From NCBI GenBank assembly GCA_964506935.1, contig CAZDOD010000013.1, positions 1-25,351 of the forward strand: DNA of 25,351 nucleotides, given 5' to 3'. Positions within the stretch are counted from its first letter, which is position 1. Each line of letters begins with the position of its first letter. The DNA comes from CAZDOD01 sp964506935 (GTDB taxonomy: Bacteria; Desulfobacterota; Zymogenia; Zymogenales; Zymogenaceae). The notes under the pieces are model-generated. The model was given only the letters and a program-made list of their open reading frames with translations, was not told the origin of the DNA and made no database searches. Below are positions 15,647 to 22,335 of this stretch, in pieces. Position numbers and translations under genes: made by a program.

Positions 15647-16633
15647 ATGAAGAAATTATTAATTACCTTTTTAGCCTTAAGCCTCACTCTGTCTTTGGCG
15701 TTTGGACTGTGGGGTTGTGCTAAAGGACCGGTAAAAGACAATTATCTTATTGGGATATCCCAGTTTGTGGAACATCCTGCCCTCGATGCCGTCAGAAACG
15801 GTTTTATTGAATATCTCAATGAGAACGGGTATGTAGAAGGTGAGAACGTCACGTATGACATCAACTTCGCACAGGCCGACTTCGGCACGGCCACCCTCAT
15901 TGCCGACAAGCTTGTGGGCCTAAATCCCGATCTGGTTCTCGCTATCGCCACTCCTTCAGCTCAGGCGATGGTGAACGCAACCGAGACTATTCCCATCGTC
16001 TATTCCGCCATCACCGATCCGGTCGGTGCGGGACTCGTCGATGATCTATCCGGTGGGGGAAAGAACGTAACCGGAACAACAGACCTCTCCCCTGTAGACA
16101 GGCAGTTTGAACTTATCTTGGAGATAGTTCCGGATGTCAAGAGGCTGGGCTTCATCTACAACGCAGGCGAGTCTAACTCCCTTAAATCCCTCGAACAGGC
16201 AAAAGAAGAGGGAGCGAAGTTGAATATCGAGATAGTAGAGGCTACAGTATCCAACTCCAGCGAAGTGATGACGGCTGCAGAGAGCCTCGTGGGGAAAGTC
16301 GACGCGATCCACATCCCCACCGATAATACGGTCGTCTCAGCTTTCGAGGCGATTACAAAGGTGTGCATGGACAACGGAATACCACTTTTTGCCGCCGATG
16401 TTGACTCGGTTCCTAGGGGTGCCATTGCGGCGATCGCCATTGACTACTATCGTCTTGGAAGGCAGACCGGAAGGATGGCCATCGATATCTTAGAGGGTAA
16501 AAACCCGGGCGATATGCCTACGGAATCACTCGAAGACCTTCTCCTTTACGTGAATCTCGTTTCGGCCGAAAAAATAGGTATCGAGATACCTAAAAAAGTG
16601 CTCGATAAGGCCGATAAGGTGATTACGGAGTAG
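15647..16633 (+). CDS. ABC transporter substrate-binding lipoprotein (TrpX/YtgA-like family)
   Basis: A 328-residue exported lipoprotein. The signal sequence ends in a lipobox (LWGC, Cys24), so the mature protein is membrane-anchored and binds solute outside the cytoplasmic membrane. The fold and motifs fit the ABC_sub_bind family: IGISQFVEHPALDAVRNGF, GYVEGENVTYD, LVLAIATPSAQAM, IPIVYSAITDPVGAGLV, NVTGTTDLSPVDRQFEL and RGAIAAIAIDYYRLGRQTG. Members include the tryptophan binders of streptococci, but ligands of the family vary and cannot be read here. An excellent ribosome binding site (TTTAGGAGG) lies about 10 bases before the ATG. The permease follows after a 234-base structured spacer rather than immediately. 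Function as importer component is confident; the ligand is open. Confidence 0.9.
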   Translation: MKKLLITFLALSLTLSLAFGLWGCAKGPVKDNYLIGISQFVEHPALDAVRNGFIEYLNENGYVEGENVTYDINFAQADFGTATLIADKLVGLNPDLVLAIATPSAQAMVNATETIPIVYSAITDPVGAGLVDDLSGGGKNVTGTTDLSPVDRQFELILEIVPDVKRLGFIYNAGESNSLKSLEQAKEEGAKLNIEIVEATVSNSSEVMTAAESLVGKVDAIHIPTDNTVVSAFEAITKVCMDNGIPLFAADVDSVPRGAIAAIAIDYYRLGRQTGRMAIDILEGKNPGDMPTESLEDLLLYVNLVSAEKIGIEIPKKVLDKADKVITE

Positions 16634-16643
16634 GATATTCCCT

Positions 16644-16669
16644 TTCGGAATTAGACCGAATTTAATTTT
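16644..16669 (+). terminator. First hairpin after the binding-protein gene
   Basis: TTCGG (16644-16648) and CCGAA (16656-16660) pair around a 7-base loop and are followed by TTTAATTTT. The short stem with a T-rich tail, directly after the stop at 16633, suits a leaky terminator or mRNA 3' end. Confidence 0.35.
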
Positions 16670-16693
16670 GATGCTTTCTGTGTGATGTGTTGT

Positions 16694-16722
16694 GGTCTCT
16701 GTCTTTAAGAGACCTGTTGTTT
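16694..16722 (+). terminator. Second hairpin, terminator-like
   Basis: A perfect 7-base stem GGTCTCT (16694-16700) / AGAGACC (16708-16714) with a 7-base loop is followed by TGTTGTTT. It probably acts as an intraoperonic terminator or attenuator, giving more binding protein than permease. Confidence 0.45.
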
Positions 16723-16730
16723 ACATGTTC

Positions 16731-16771
16731 AGGGTGGAGGGATGGAGGAAGATTTTCCCCACCTCCACCCT
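16731..16771 (+). repeat. Long stable hairpin between binding protein and permease
   Basis: AGGGTGGAGG (16731-16740) and CCTCCACCCT (16762-16771) form a perfect 10-base stem. The inner part (TGGAGGAA / TTTCCCCA) can extend it with one mismatch and a GAT loop. Only a short T-rich segment follows, so an mRNA-stabilising or attenuating hairpin is as likely as a terminator. Confidence 0.6.
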
Positions 16772-16777
16772 TTCACA

Positions 16778-16833
16778 TCTTTTGCCTTGAGTTTTTTTAG
16801 CTCACTCCCATAGGGGCCCGAAACGGCAAAAGA
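16778..16833 (+). repeat. Fourth inverted repeat, before the permease gene
   Basis: TCTTTTGCC (16778-16786) and GGCAAAAGA (16825-16833) are perfect 9-base inverted copies, 38 bases apart. The loop contains a T7 run and the palindrome GGGCCC. It ends 34 bases before the permease start and could govern its translation. Confidence 0.45.
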
Positions 16834-16867
16834 AGAATTTTCATAGCAATGTGAGAGGGAGTCAAAA

Positions 16868-17803
16868 TTGTCTTTTTATGCCCTCGTCGGGGCCCTCTCC
16901 CAGGGCTTGGTTTACGGCCTGATGGCCCTGGGTGTTTATCTTACATTTCGTGTCCTCGATTTCCCTGACCTAACGGTCGATGGTAGCTTCCCCCTTGGTG
17001 CGGCTGTCAGCGCCATATTGATAATCAAGGGAGTAAATCCATTCGTGACGCTTCCAGTCGCAATCCTAGCCGGTATGGCGGCGGGTTTCGTAACGGCGTT
17101 TCTGTCTACAAAGCTCGGCATCCTAAATCTCTTGGCGTCTATCCTCACCATGATAGCCCTCTACTCGATAAATATCAGGATCATGGGAAAACCGAATATC
17201 GCCCTCATAGGTCAGCCTACAATCTTCGATTATTTCTTTGATTTCAGGGAGTTTCTTTCTCTGCACGGTATCCCCGGTTATATTATGACTCCGATTCTAT
17301 TTCTCGTAATTATTGTAATAGTAAAGATCATATTGGATCTATTTCTTCACACTGAGGTCGGGCTGGCGCTCAGGGCCACCGGAGACAACGAGTCTATGAT
17401 CAGGGCCCAGGGGGTTAACTCCCACTTCACAATAATGTTGGGAGTGGCGATCTCGAATGGGCTTGTTGCCCTCGCCGGCGCATTGGTCGCTCAGAATCAG
17501 GGGAGCGCCGACGTCAATATGGGGGTTGGGACGATTGTTGCAGGACTCGCCTCGGTGATTGTGGGTGAAGCCGTAATCGGTGAGATGACCGTATTTCGGG
17601 CGACGATCGGTGTAATTATCGGCTCAATCCTCTATAGATTATCAATAGCCTTGGCACTCACGCTCAGGATAGGACAGCTCCATATCACCCCAAGCGACCT
17701 AAAACTCATCACCGCGGTTCTGGTGGTTATCGCATTGACGTTCCCTGCGGTAAGGGATAAGGTAAAGATAGGAGTCCTAAAACGCGGGATTGAGGGGGAG
17801 TGA
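16868..17803 (+). CDS. ABC transporter permease (TrpY-like, LivH-related fold)
   Basis: A 311-residue integral membrane protein with eight or more hydrophobic segments, starting MSFYALVGALSQGLVYGLMA. Family motifs include GVYLTFRVLDFPDLTVDGSF, GFVTAFLSTKLGILNLLASI, LALRATGDNESMIRAQGVNS (the cytoplasmic loop that couples to the ATPase), NGLVALAGALVAQNQGSADV and GTIVAGLASVIVGEAV. It forms the channel of the importer with the ATPase gene 6 bases downstream. The start is TTG at 16868 with GAGAGGGAG before it; no ATG is close. Typical TrpY-like size. The substrate is not deducible. Confidence 0.9.
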   Translation: MSFYALVGALSQGLVYGLMALGVYLTFRVLDFPDLTVDGSFPLGAAVSAILIIKGVNPFVTLPVAILAGMAAGFVTAFLSTKLGILNLLASILTMIALYSINIRIMGKPNIALIGQPTIFDYFFDFREFLSLHGIPGYIMTPILFLVIIVIVKIILDLFLHTEVGLALRATGDNESMIRAQGVNSHFTIMLGVAISNGLVALAGALVAQNQGSADVNMGVGTIVAGLASVIVGEAVIGEMTVFRATIGVIIGSILYRLSIALALTLRIGQLHITPSDLKLITAVLVVIALTFPAVRDKVKIGVLKRGIEGE

Positions 17804-17809
17804 TCTGGC

Positions 17810-18616
17810 ATGATAAAGCTTAAAAATCTCACAAAGATATTTAATCAGGGAAGCATCAACGAGAACCTTGCCGTTGATAAAATAAACTTTGATGTCAAGG
17901 CGTCAGACTTCATAACCGTCATAGGTTCGAATGGTGCGGGGAAATCCACACTCCTAAACCTCATCTCGGGTGTATATCAACCCGAGAGGGGTCAAATTAT
18001 CATCGACGGTGTCAATGTGACACCTCTAAAAGAGCATAAGAGGGCGAAATTTATAGGTAGGGTCTTTCAGGATCCGATGATGGGGACGTGTGCCACCATG
18101 ACCATTGAGGAGAACTTCTCGATCGCACTGGCGCGGGGGAGGATGAGGACACTCAGATTCGGCGTCAACAGGAGTACGAAGGAGCTATTTCGCAACCGCC
18201 TGTCGCTTCTCGATCTCGGTCTGGAAAACCGCCTGAAAGACAAGGTGGGACTACTTTCTGGAGGACAGAGACAATCGCTGACGCTTCTCATGGCCACCCT
18301 GAACTCACCGAGGGTTCTTCTTCTTGACGAACACACGGCCGCCCTCGATCCAAAGACCGCCCAGCAGGTTGTGGGCATCACAAAGATGATCGTCGAGAAA
18401 TATAAACTCACAACGATCATGGTTACACACAATATGCAACAGGCCCTGTCAATAGGAAACCGTCTTATCATGATGCACCGGGGTAAGATCATACTTGACG
18501 CGAAGGGAAAAGAAAGAGAAAAATTGACCGTCGAGGCCCTGTTGGATGAGTTTGCCCGCGTCAGGGGTACCCTTAAAGACAAGACCCTTTTGACGGCAGG
18601 CACCGAGGCGCCGTAA
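17810..18616 (+). CDS. ABC transporter ATP-binding protein (TrpZ-like)
   Basis: A 268-residue ABC ATPase that powers the importer from the cytoplasmic face. The Walker A is GSNGAGKST (near residue 45), the Q-loop VFQDPMMG, the signature LSGGQRQSL, the Walker B RVLLLDEHTAALDP and the H-loop MVTHNMQQAL. The Walker B reads DEHTAA where many ABC proteins have DEPTAA; the catalytic Glu is present and the His at that place is also common in this TrpZ/YtgB-like group. Six bases separate it from the permease, so they are cotranscribed. Unlike amino-acid transporters of the LivFG type there is only one ATPase gene, which would act as a homodimer. Confidence 0.92.
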   Translation: MIKLKNLTKIFNQGSINENLAVDKINFDVKASDFITVIGSNGAGKSTLLNLISGVYQPERGQIIIDGVNVTPLKEHKRAKFIGRVFQDPMMGTCATMTIEENFSIALARGRMRTLRFGVNRSTKELFRNRLSLLDLGLENRLKDKVGLLSGGQRQSLTLLMATLNSPRVLLLDEHTAALDPKTAQQVVGITKMIVEKYKLTTIMVTHNMQQALSIGNRLIMMHRGKIILDAKGKEREKLTVEALLDEFARVRGTLKDKTLLTAGTEAP

Positions 18617-18650
18617 AATATTCCAAAAAGCTATAGTAAAAAACTCTTAT

Positions 18651-18669
18651 CGATATCTTTGAGATATCG
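18651..18669. repeat. Perfect hairpin between the ABC ATPase gene and radA
   Basis: CGATATCT (18651-18658) and AGATATCG (18662-18669) are perfect inverted copies with a TTG loop. It ends 17 bases before the radA ATG, which has no obvious ribosome binding site. No T-run follows on the plus strand. It may be an operator or an mRNA structure that limits radA translation. Confidence 0.55.
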
Positions 18670-18686
18670 TCAAAAGACAATATCCG

Positions 18687-20069
18687 ATGACTAAAAAATC
18701 GAAAGTCCGGTTCATCTGTCAGTCATGCGGCCACATTAATCCCCAGTGGGTTGGGAGGTGCCCCGGATGCGGGGAGTGGAACAGCGTGGTCGAAGAGATC
18801 ATCTCTATAAAGACCACAGAATCGAGAAATCACTCGGCAGGAAAGTCGATCAGGGCCGTCTCCCTATCACAGGTGGGTCTTGGGGATATCACCCGTATGT
18901 CTATCGGGATAGGGGAGCTCGACCGCGTCCTCGGTGGCGGGCTCGTCTCCGGTTCGGTTGTCCTGGTGGGAGGGGATCCCGGGGTCGGGAAGACGACGCT
19001 CCTTATGCAGGCGCTCTCAAATCTGTCAAAAAAAGGGATAAGTGTCCTTTATGTCACAGGGGAGGAGTCGTGTGCCCAGCTTAAAATAAGGGGCAAGCGT
19101 CTGGGCCTTGAGACCGAAAGGCTTTTCACATTATTTGCCACCGATATATCAGATGTTGTGGCAACAATAGAGAGTTCTGAGCCCTCACACCCGAAGGTCG
19201 TCGTAATCGACTCGATCCAGACCACTTCAACCGATGAGATCGAATCGCCTCCCGGAAGCATCAGTCAGCTTCGGGCCGTCTCACAGCAACTCACCCAGCT
19301 CGCCAAAAAGAGGGATATCTCCATCTTTTTGGTCGGCCATATCACAAAAGAGGGATCGATAGCGGGCCCGAAGGTCCTCGAGCACCTTGTGGATACCGTC
19401 CTCTATTTTGAGAGTGGCGGTGGATATTCCTACAGGATACTCAAGGCACACAAAAACCGGTTCGGCCCAACCCATGAGGTCGGGGTGTTCGAGATGGGAG
19501 AGAGGGGCCTTGTTGAGGTTAAAAATCCTTCGGAGTTTTTTCTGTCTGAGAGGATGGAGGCCGAGCCCGGATCGGCGGTGACCGCCGCCCTCGAGGGGAC
19601 GAGGACGATACTGGTCGAGGTACAGTGCCTGACTGCATCAAGCCCCCTTGCGGTTCCGAGGAGGACATCGATGGGGATTGACTACAACCGTGTGAACATC
19701 ATCGCCGCCGTCCTCGAAAGAAAGGGGGGGATAAACCTCTCCAACTATGACATCTATGTGAACGTTGTGGGGGGAATACGTATTTTAGAGACCGCCGCAG
19801 ATCTTGCCCTCGCGGCCTCTATGGCGGGGAGTTTCCTCGACGTCCCGATAAAGGCCGGGGTCGTCGTCTTCGGGGAGATAGGTCTTGCGGGGGAGGTGCG
19901 GGGAGTCTCGCAGGGGGCTCAGAGGATCGCGGAGGCGAAAAAACTGGGATTTAAAAAGGCCGTCGTCCCCCAGAAAAACGCCGAAGAGCCCGGTCTGCCC
20001 AAGGGGATTGAGGTCAAGGGGGTAAGAACCGTGAGGGACCTCATCGAGACACTCTTTGAGAAGAGATAA
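18687..20069 (+). CDS. radA: DNA repair protein RadA (Sms)
   Basis: A RecA-like ATPase that helps branch migration and processing of recombination intermediates. At 460 residues it is full length. It has a C4 zinc finger (CQSCG at residues 11-15, CPGCGEW at 25-31), a RecA core with Walker A GGDPGVGKTT near residue 97, Walker B VVVIDSIQT, the RadA-specific KNRFG (AHKNRFGPTHEVG), and a C-terminal Lon-protease-like domain (AVVPQKNAEEPGLPKGIEVK region). Cytoplasmic. It follows the transporter by 70 bases, with a hairpin in between, and probably has separate control. No damage-box could be identified by eye. Confidence 0.96.
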   Translation: MTKKSKVRFICQSCGHINPQWVGRCPGCGEWNSVVEEIISIKTTESRNHSAGKSIRAVSLSQVGLGDITRMSIGIGELDRVLGGGLVSGSVVLVGGDPGVGKTTLLMQALSNLSKKGISVLYVTGEESCAQLKIRGKRLGLETERLFTLFATDISDVVATIESSEPSHPKVVVIDSIQTTSTDEIESPPGSISQLRAVSQQLTQLAKKRDISIFLVGHITKEGSIAGPKVLEHLVDTVLYFESGGGYSYRILKAHKNRFGPTHEVGVFEMGERGLVEVKNPSEFFLSERMEAEPGSAVTAALEGTRTILVEVQCLTASSPLAVPRRTSMGIDYNRVNIIAAVLERKGGINLSNYDIYVNVVGGIRILETAADLALAASMAGSFLDVPIKAGVVVFGEIGLAGEVRGVSQGAQRIAEAKKLGFKKAVVPQKNAEEPGLPKGIEVKGVRTVRDLIETLFEKR

Positions 20070-20127
20070 AGGTGGGGTTTAGTCTGACGCCCACGATATT
20101 ATAAACGTCGGCCTATGACAAAAAAAG

Positions 20128-20898
20128 CTATCTCATCCCCTTCTTTGCCTTTTTATCCTTGAAGGCCTTCATTAAAAGTGCTCTCTCCTCGGTCTTATAT
20201 AGCTCCAAGAAGGCGTCCTTTTCTGCCTGAGATGCCTCGTCATACTGCATCTCCATCACCTCCGAGAACAGCCTCTTTATGGTACGGAGGGTATAGTTCG
20301 GTTTTTCGAGGAGTCGGCCTGCGATCTTTTTGGCCTCGGAAAAAGCCTTCCCAGCACCGACCATCATCGATATCATTCCCCATTCGTTCATCATTTCCGC
20401 GGTAAATATCTCTCCGGTCATGGCCATGTAGCGCGCCCTGTTCAGGCCGGCGTGCCTCCATACCCTTGCTATGCCGGGGAGCACAGAAAAATTTATGTCG
20501 GGCTCGCCGAACTTGGCACTTTTTGAGGAGACCAGAATATCGCATGACAGGGCGACATCGAGTCCGCCCCCGAGACAGTATCCCTCAACCGCCGCGATAG
20601 TTACCTGATTGAGCTTGTGGATCGTGTCGTATATTTTTATACCGGCACGAATAAGCCTCAACCCCTCGGACTCGTTTACCTCGGCCATGTCTTTGACGTC
20701 GAGACCCGCCGAAAAATTTCCCCCGGCCCCTGTGATAATAAGAACCCTGAGGTCTTTTTTGTGGGTCAGTAAATCCGCCGCCCTCGCCGTCTCGTCGATG
20801 ATTGCCTTACCCATGGCGTTGAGGCGTTTCGGACGGTTGAAGGTCAATACGGCCAGTGGGCCCTCTATCTCAAGTATTATATCTTGAAAGTCCTCCAT
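20128..20898 (-). CDS. Enoyl-CoA hydratase/isomerase family protein with Asp in both catalytic Glu positions
   Basis: A 256-residue crotonase-fold protein. The family motifs are FNRPKRLNAMG, TGAGGNFSAGLDVKDM (oxyanion-hole loop), EGYCLGGGLDVALSCDILVS and SAKFGEPDINFSVLPG. In mitochondrial enoyl-CoA hydratase the acid/base residues are Glu144 (GGGCE) and Glu164 (QPE). Here both places hold Asp (Asp114 in GGGLD, Asp134 in EPD), so a simple hydratase reaction is not assured. Isomerase, hydrolase or dienoyl-CoA isomerase chemistry is possible. The ATG at 20898 has a GGGAGG-like site upstream. It lies 61 bases after the RDD gene and converges with radA. Acyl-CoA binding is confident, the reaction is not. 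Confidence 0.88.
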   Translation of the reverse strand: MEDFQDIILEIEGPLAVLTFNRPKRLNAMGKAIIDETARAADLLTHKKDLRVLIITGAGGNFSAGLDVKDMAEVNESEGLRLIRAGIKIYDTIHKLNQVTIAAVEGYCLGGGLDVALSCDILVSSKSAKFGEPDINFSVLPGIARVWRHAGLNRARYMAMTGEIFTAEMMNEWGMISMMVGAGKAFSEAKKIAGRLLEKPNYTLRTIKRLFSEVMEMQYDEASQAEKDAFLELYKTEERALLMKAFKDKKAKKGMR

Positions 20899-20959
20899 CT
20901 TTTACCTCCCATAAGTAAGATAGTTAGAAAAATAAACCATCCCGGATCATCACACACCA

Positions 20960-21604
20960 TCAGAGCTTTATGACAACTGTGTCTGCCAGCATATCATGCC
21001 ACCCCTGACGTTCTTTGTCCCAAATAATCCAGAAAAATCCGAAAAAAAGGAGCAGGCCGGAAATGATGTAACCCAAAAACCTGATGGTGGAAATTGCAAT
21101 GCTCAAAGAGCGTCCATCAGTCCTAAAGACCCTTATCCCCAGGATCATTTTACCGATTGTCTGGCCGTATATAAAATGCAAAATGATGAAGTAAGAAGGG
21201 GGGACCAACACGGACACGATAACGGCCCCCTTGGCATATGGGATCAATCCCTTTAGGAACTCCATCCCCTCACTTTTAATTATCCCCTCTAGTATTCCTG
21301 TGGCCTTGCCTAAAAAAAGACCCGTTGCCAATAGGATTACGCCCGTAAGCATCAGGACAAAAACGAGGTCCATTGTCATTGCGATCCCCCTTAGGAAAAA
21401 GCCCACACGTCTGAAGTCTGAAATATCCTTCCTCAGCCTGATGATGCCATCCCTTGCAGAGAAGATCGTCTTCCTCCTATCGGTTCTGATTTTCCTCCTA
21501 AGCCCCCCTACGGCCCCATCTCTGAGATAGACCAAAAGTTGCCCGCACCTGGGACAGCGATGGGTCTCGTCCCTTGTATTAAAGCCGCATCGAGTGCACT
21601 TCAT
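20960..21604 (-). CDS. Zinc-ribbon plus RDD-domain membrane protein
   Basis: About 214 residues from the ATG at 21604. The N-terminus MKCTRCGFNTRDETHRCPRC is a CxxC...CxxC zinc ribbon. A basic linker (residues about 30-70) leads to the RDD domain, with FLRGIAMTMDLVFVLMLTGV, YFIILHFIYGQTIGKMILGI and IRFLGYIISGLLLFFGFFWI as membrane segments. A GTG at 21628 would add eight residues but would overlap the rsmE coding region, and the zinc ribbon begins neatly at 21604. RDD proteins sit in the inner membrane; some are thought to move ions, but their function is mostly unknown. It follows rsmE closely and is probably cotranscribed. Confidence 0.82.
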   Translation of the reverse strand: MKCTRCGFNTRDETHRCPRCGQLLVYLRDGAVGGLRRKIRTDRRKTIFSARDGIIRLRKDISDFRRVGFFLRGIAMTMDLVFVLMLTGVILLATGLFLGKATGILEGIIKSEGMEFLKGLIPYAKGAVIVSVLVPPSYFIILHFIYGQTIGKMILGIRVFRTDGRSLSIAISTIRFLGYIISGLLLFFGFFWIIWDKERQGWHDMLADTVVIKL

Positions 21605-21612
21605 ATTATTGC

Positions 21613-22335
21613 CTAAAAGCCTCCCCACTCATATTGTATTATAGATGTGACCACCATGGGGGCTACCTCGGCCCTCAGGATCCTGTCTCCGAGGCTGATC
21701 ACCGTAAACCCCAGCTTCTCCGCCCTTTTGATCTCTTCTGTGGAAAATCCCCCTTCGGGGCCGATGAAGATGGATATCTTTTCCGTTCGGGTCTTTTTCC
21801 CCGAGAGGTGATTCTTGAAATCTTTTCCGCCTTCTTCCCAGAAGATCAGCTTTTCGCCTTCGGTCGAATCGAGCGCATCTGAAAAATCAAGCGGTGGAAA
21901 GACCTCCAAGATGCGGTTGGTTCTCGAAATTTTTCCCTCTTCGGCCGAGATTTTACTCATCCTCTCAAGGTTTTTGCCGCTAAGTCCCCTGTGTATCACC
22001 CTTGATGACACAAAGGGGGTCAGCGATGTTACACCGAGTCCCGAGGCGTCGCGAATAACCCGTTCCATCTTTTTTCCCTTAAGTAACCCCACAAAGAGGT
22101 GTATCTGAAAATTAGCCGTTTTGCGGGCGGGCAATTTCTTTGACACTAGAATTGCGAGATCCTTTCGCCCGGCGATCTTCGCCTCCGCCTCGAATTCACA
22201 CCCATCCTCGTCGACGAGGATTACCCTGTCGCCTGTGACCACCCTCAAGACGTTCTGGAGATAATGCCTTTCCTCTTTCGTGGGTAAATATTTATTTCCC
22301 ACGTCAAGACTTCCCTTAACGAAGATCCTCGTCAT
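21613..22335 (-). CDS. rsmE: 16S rRNA m3U1498 methyltransferase RsmE
   Basis: A SPOUT-class methyltransferase that modifies uridine 1498 of 16S rRNA with SAM. About 240 residues. Family marks are MTRIFVKG at the N-terminus (PUA-like part), EERHYLQNVLRVVTGDRV, LLKGKKMERVIRDASGLGVT, FIGPEGGFSTEEI and SLGDRILRAEVAPMV, the last two forming the SAM-binding trefoil knot. The start is uncertain. ATG at 22335 gives the usual N-terminus but AGGAG is 15 bases away. GTG at 22347 lies three bases from the same site. Both overlap the end of the cyclase gene (stop at 22316), so translational coupling is likely. The RDD gene begins just after its stop. Confidence 0.93.
   Translation of the reverse strand: MTRIFVKGSLDVGNKYLPTKEERHYLQNVLRVVTGDRVILVDEDGCEFEAEAKIAGRKDLAILVSKKLPARKTANFQIHLFVGLLKGKKMERVIRDASGLGVTSLTPFVSSRVIHRGLSGKNLERMSKISAEEGKISRTNRILEVFPPLDFSDALDSTEGEKLIFWEEGGKDFKNHLSGKKTRTEKISIFIGPEGGFSTEEIKRAEKLGFTVISLGDRILRAEVAPMVVTSIIQYEWGGF

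Noticed and set aside
18067..18603. 178-residue minus-strand ORF opposite the ABC ATPase
   Set aside because: The ATPase motifs are complete on the plus strand; the antisense product is Ser/Arg-rich with no recognisable fold.
20070..20127. Terminator between radA and the crotonase gene
   Set aside because: Only a 6-base stem with one wobble (CTGACG/CGTCGG) and a 16-base loop is found, with no T-run adjoining.
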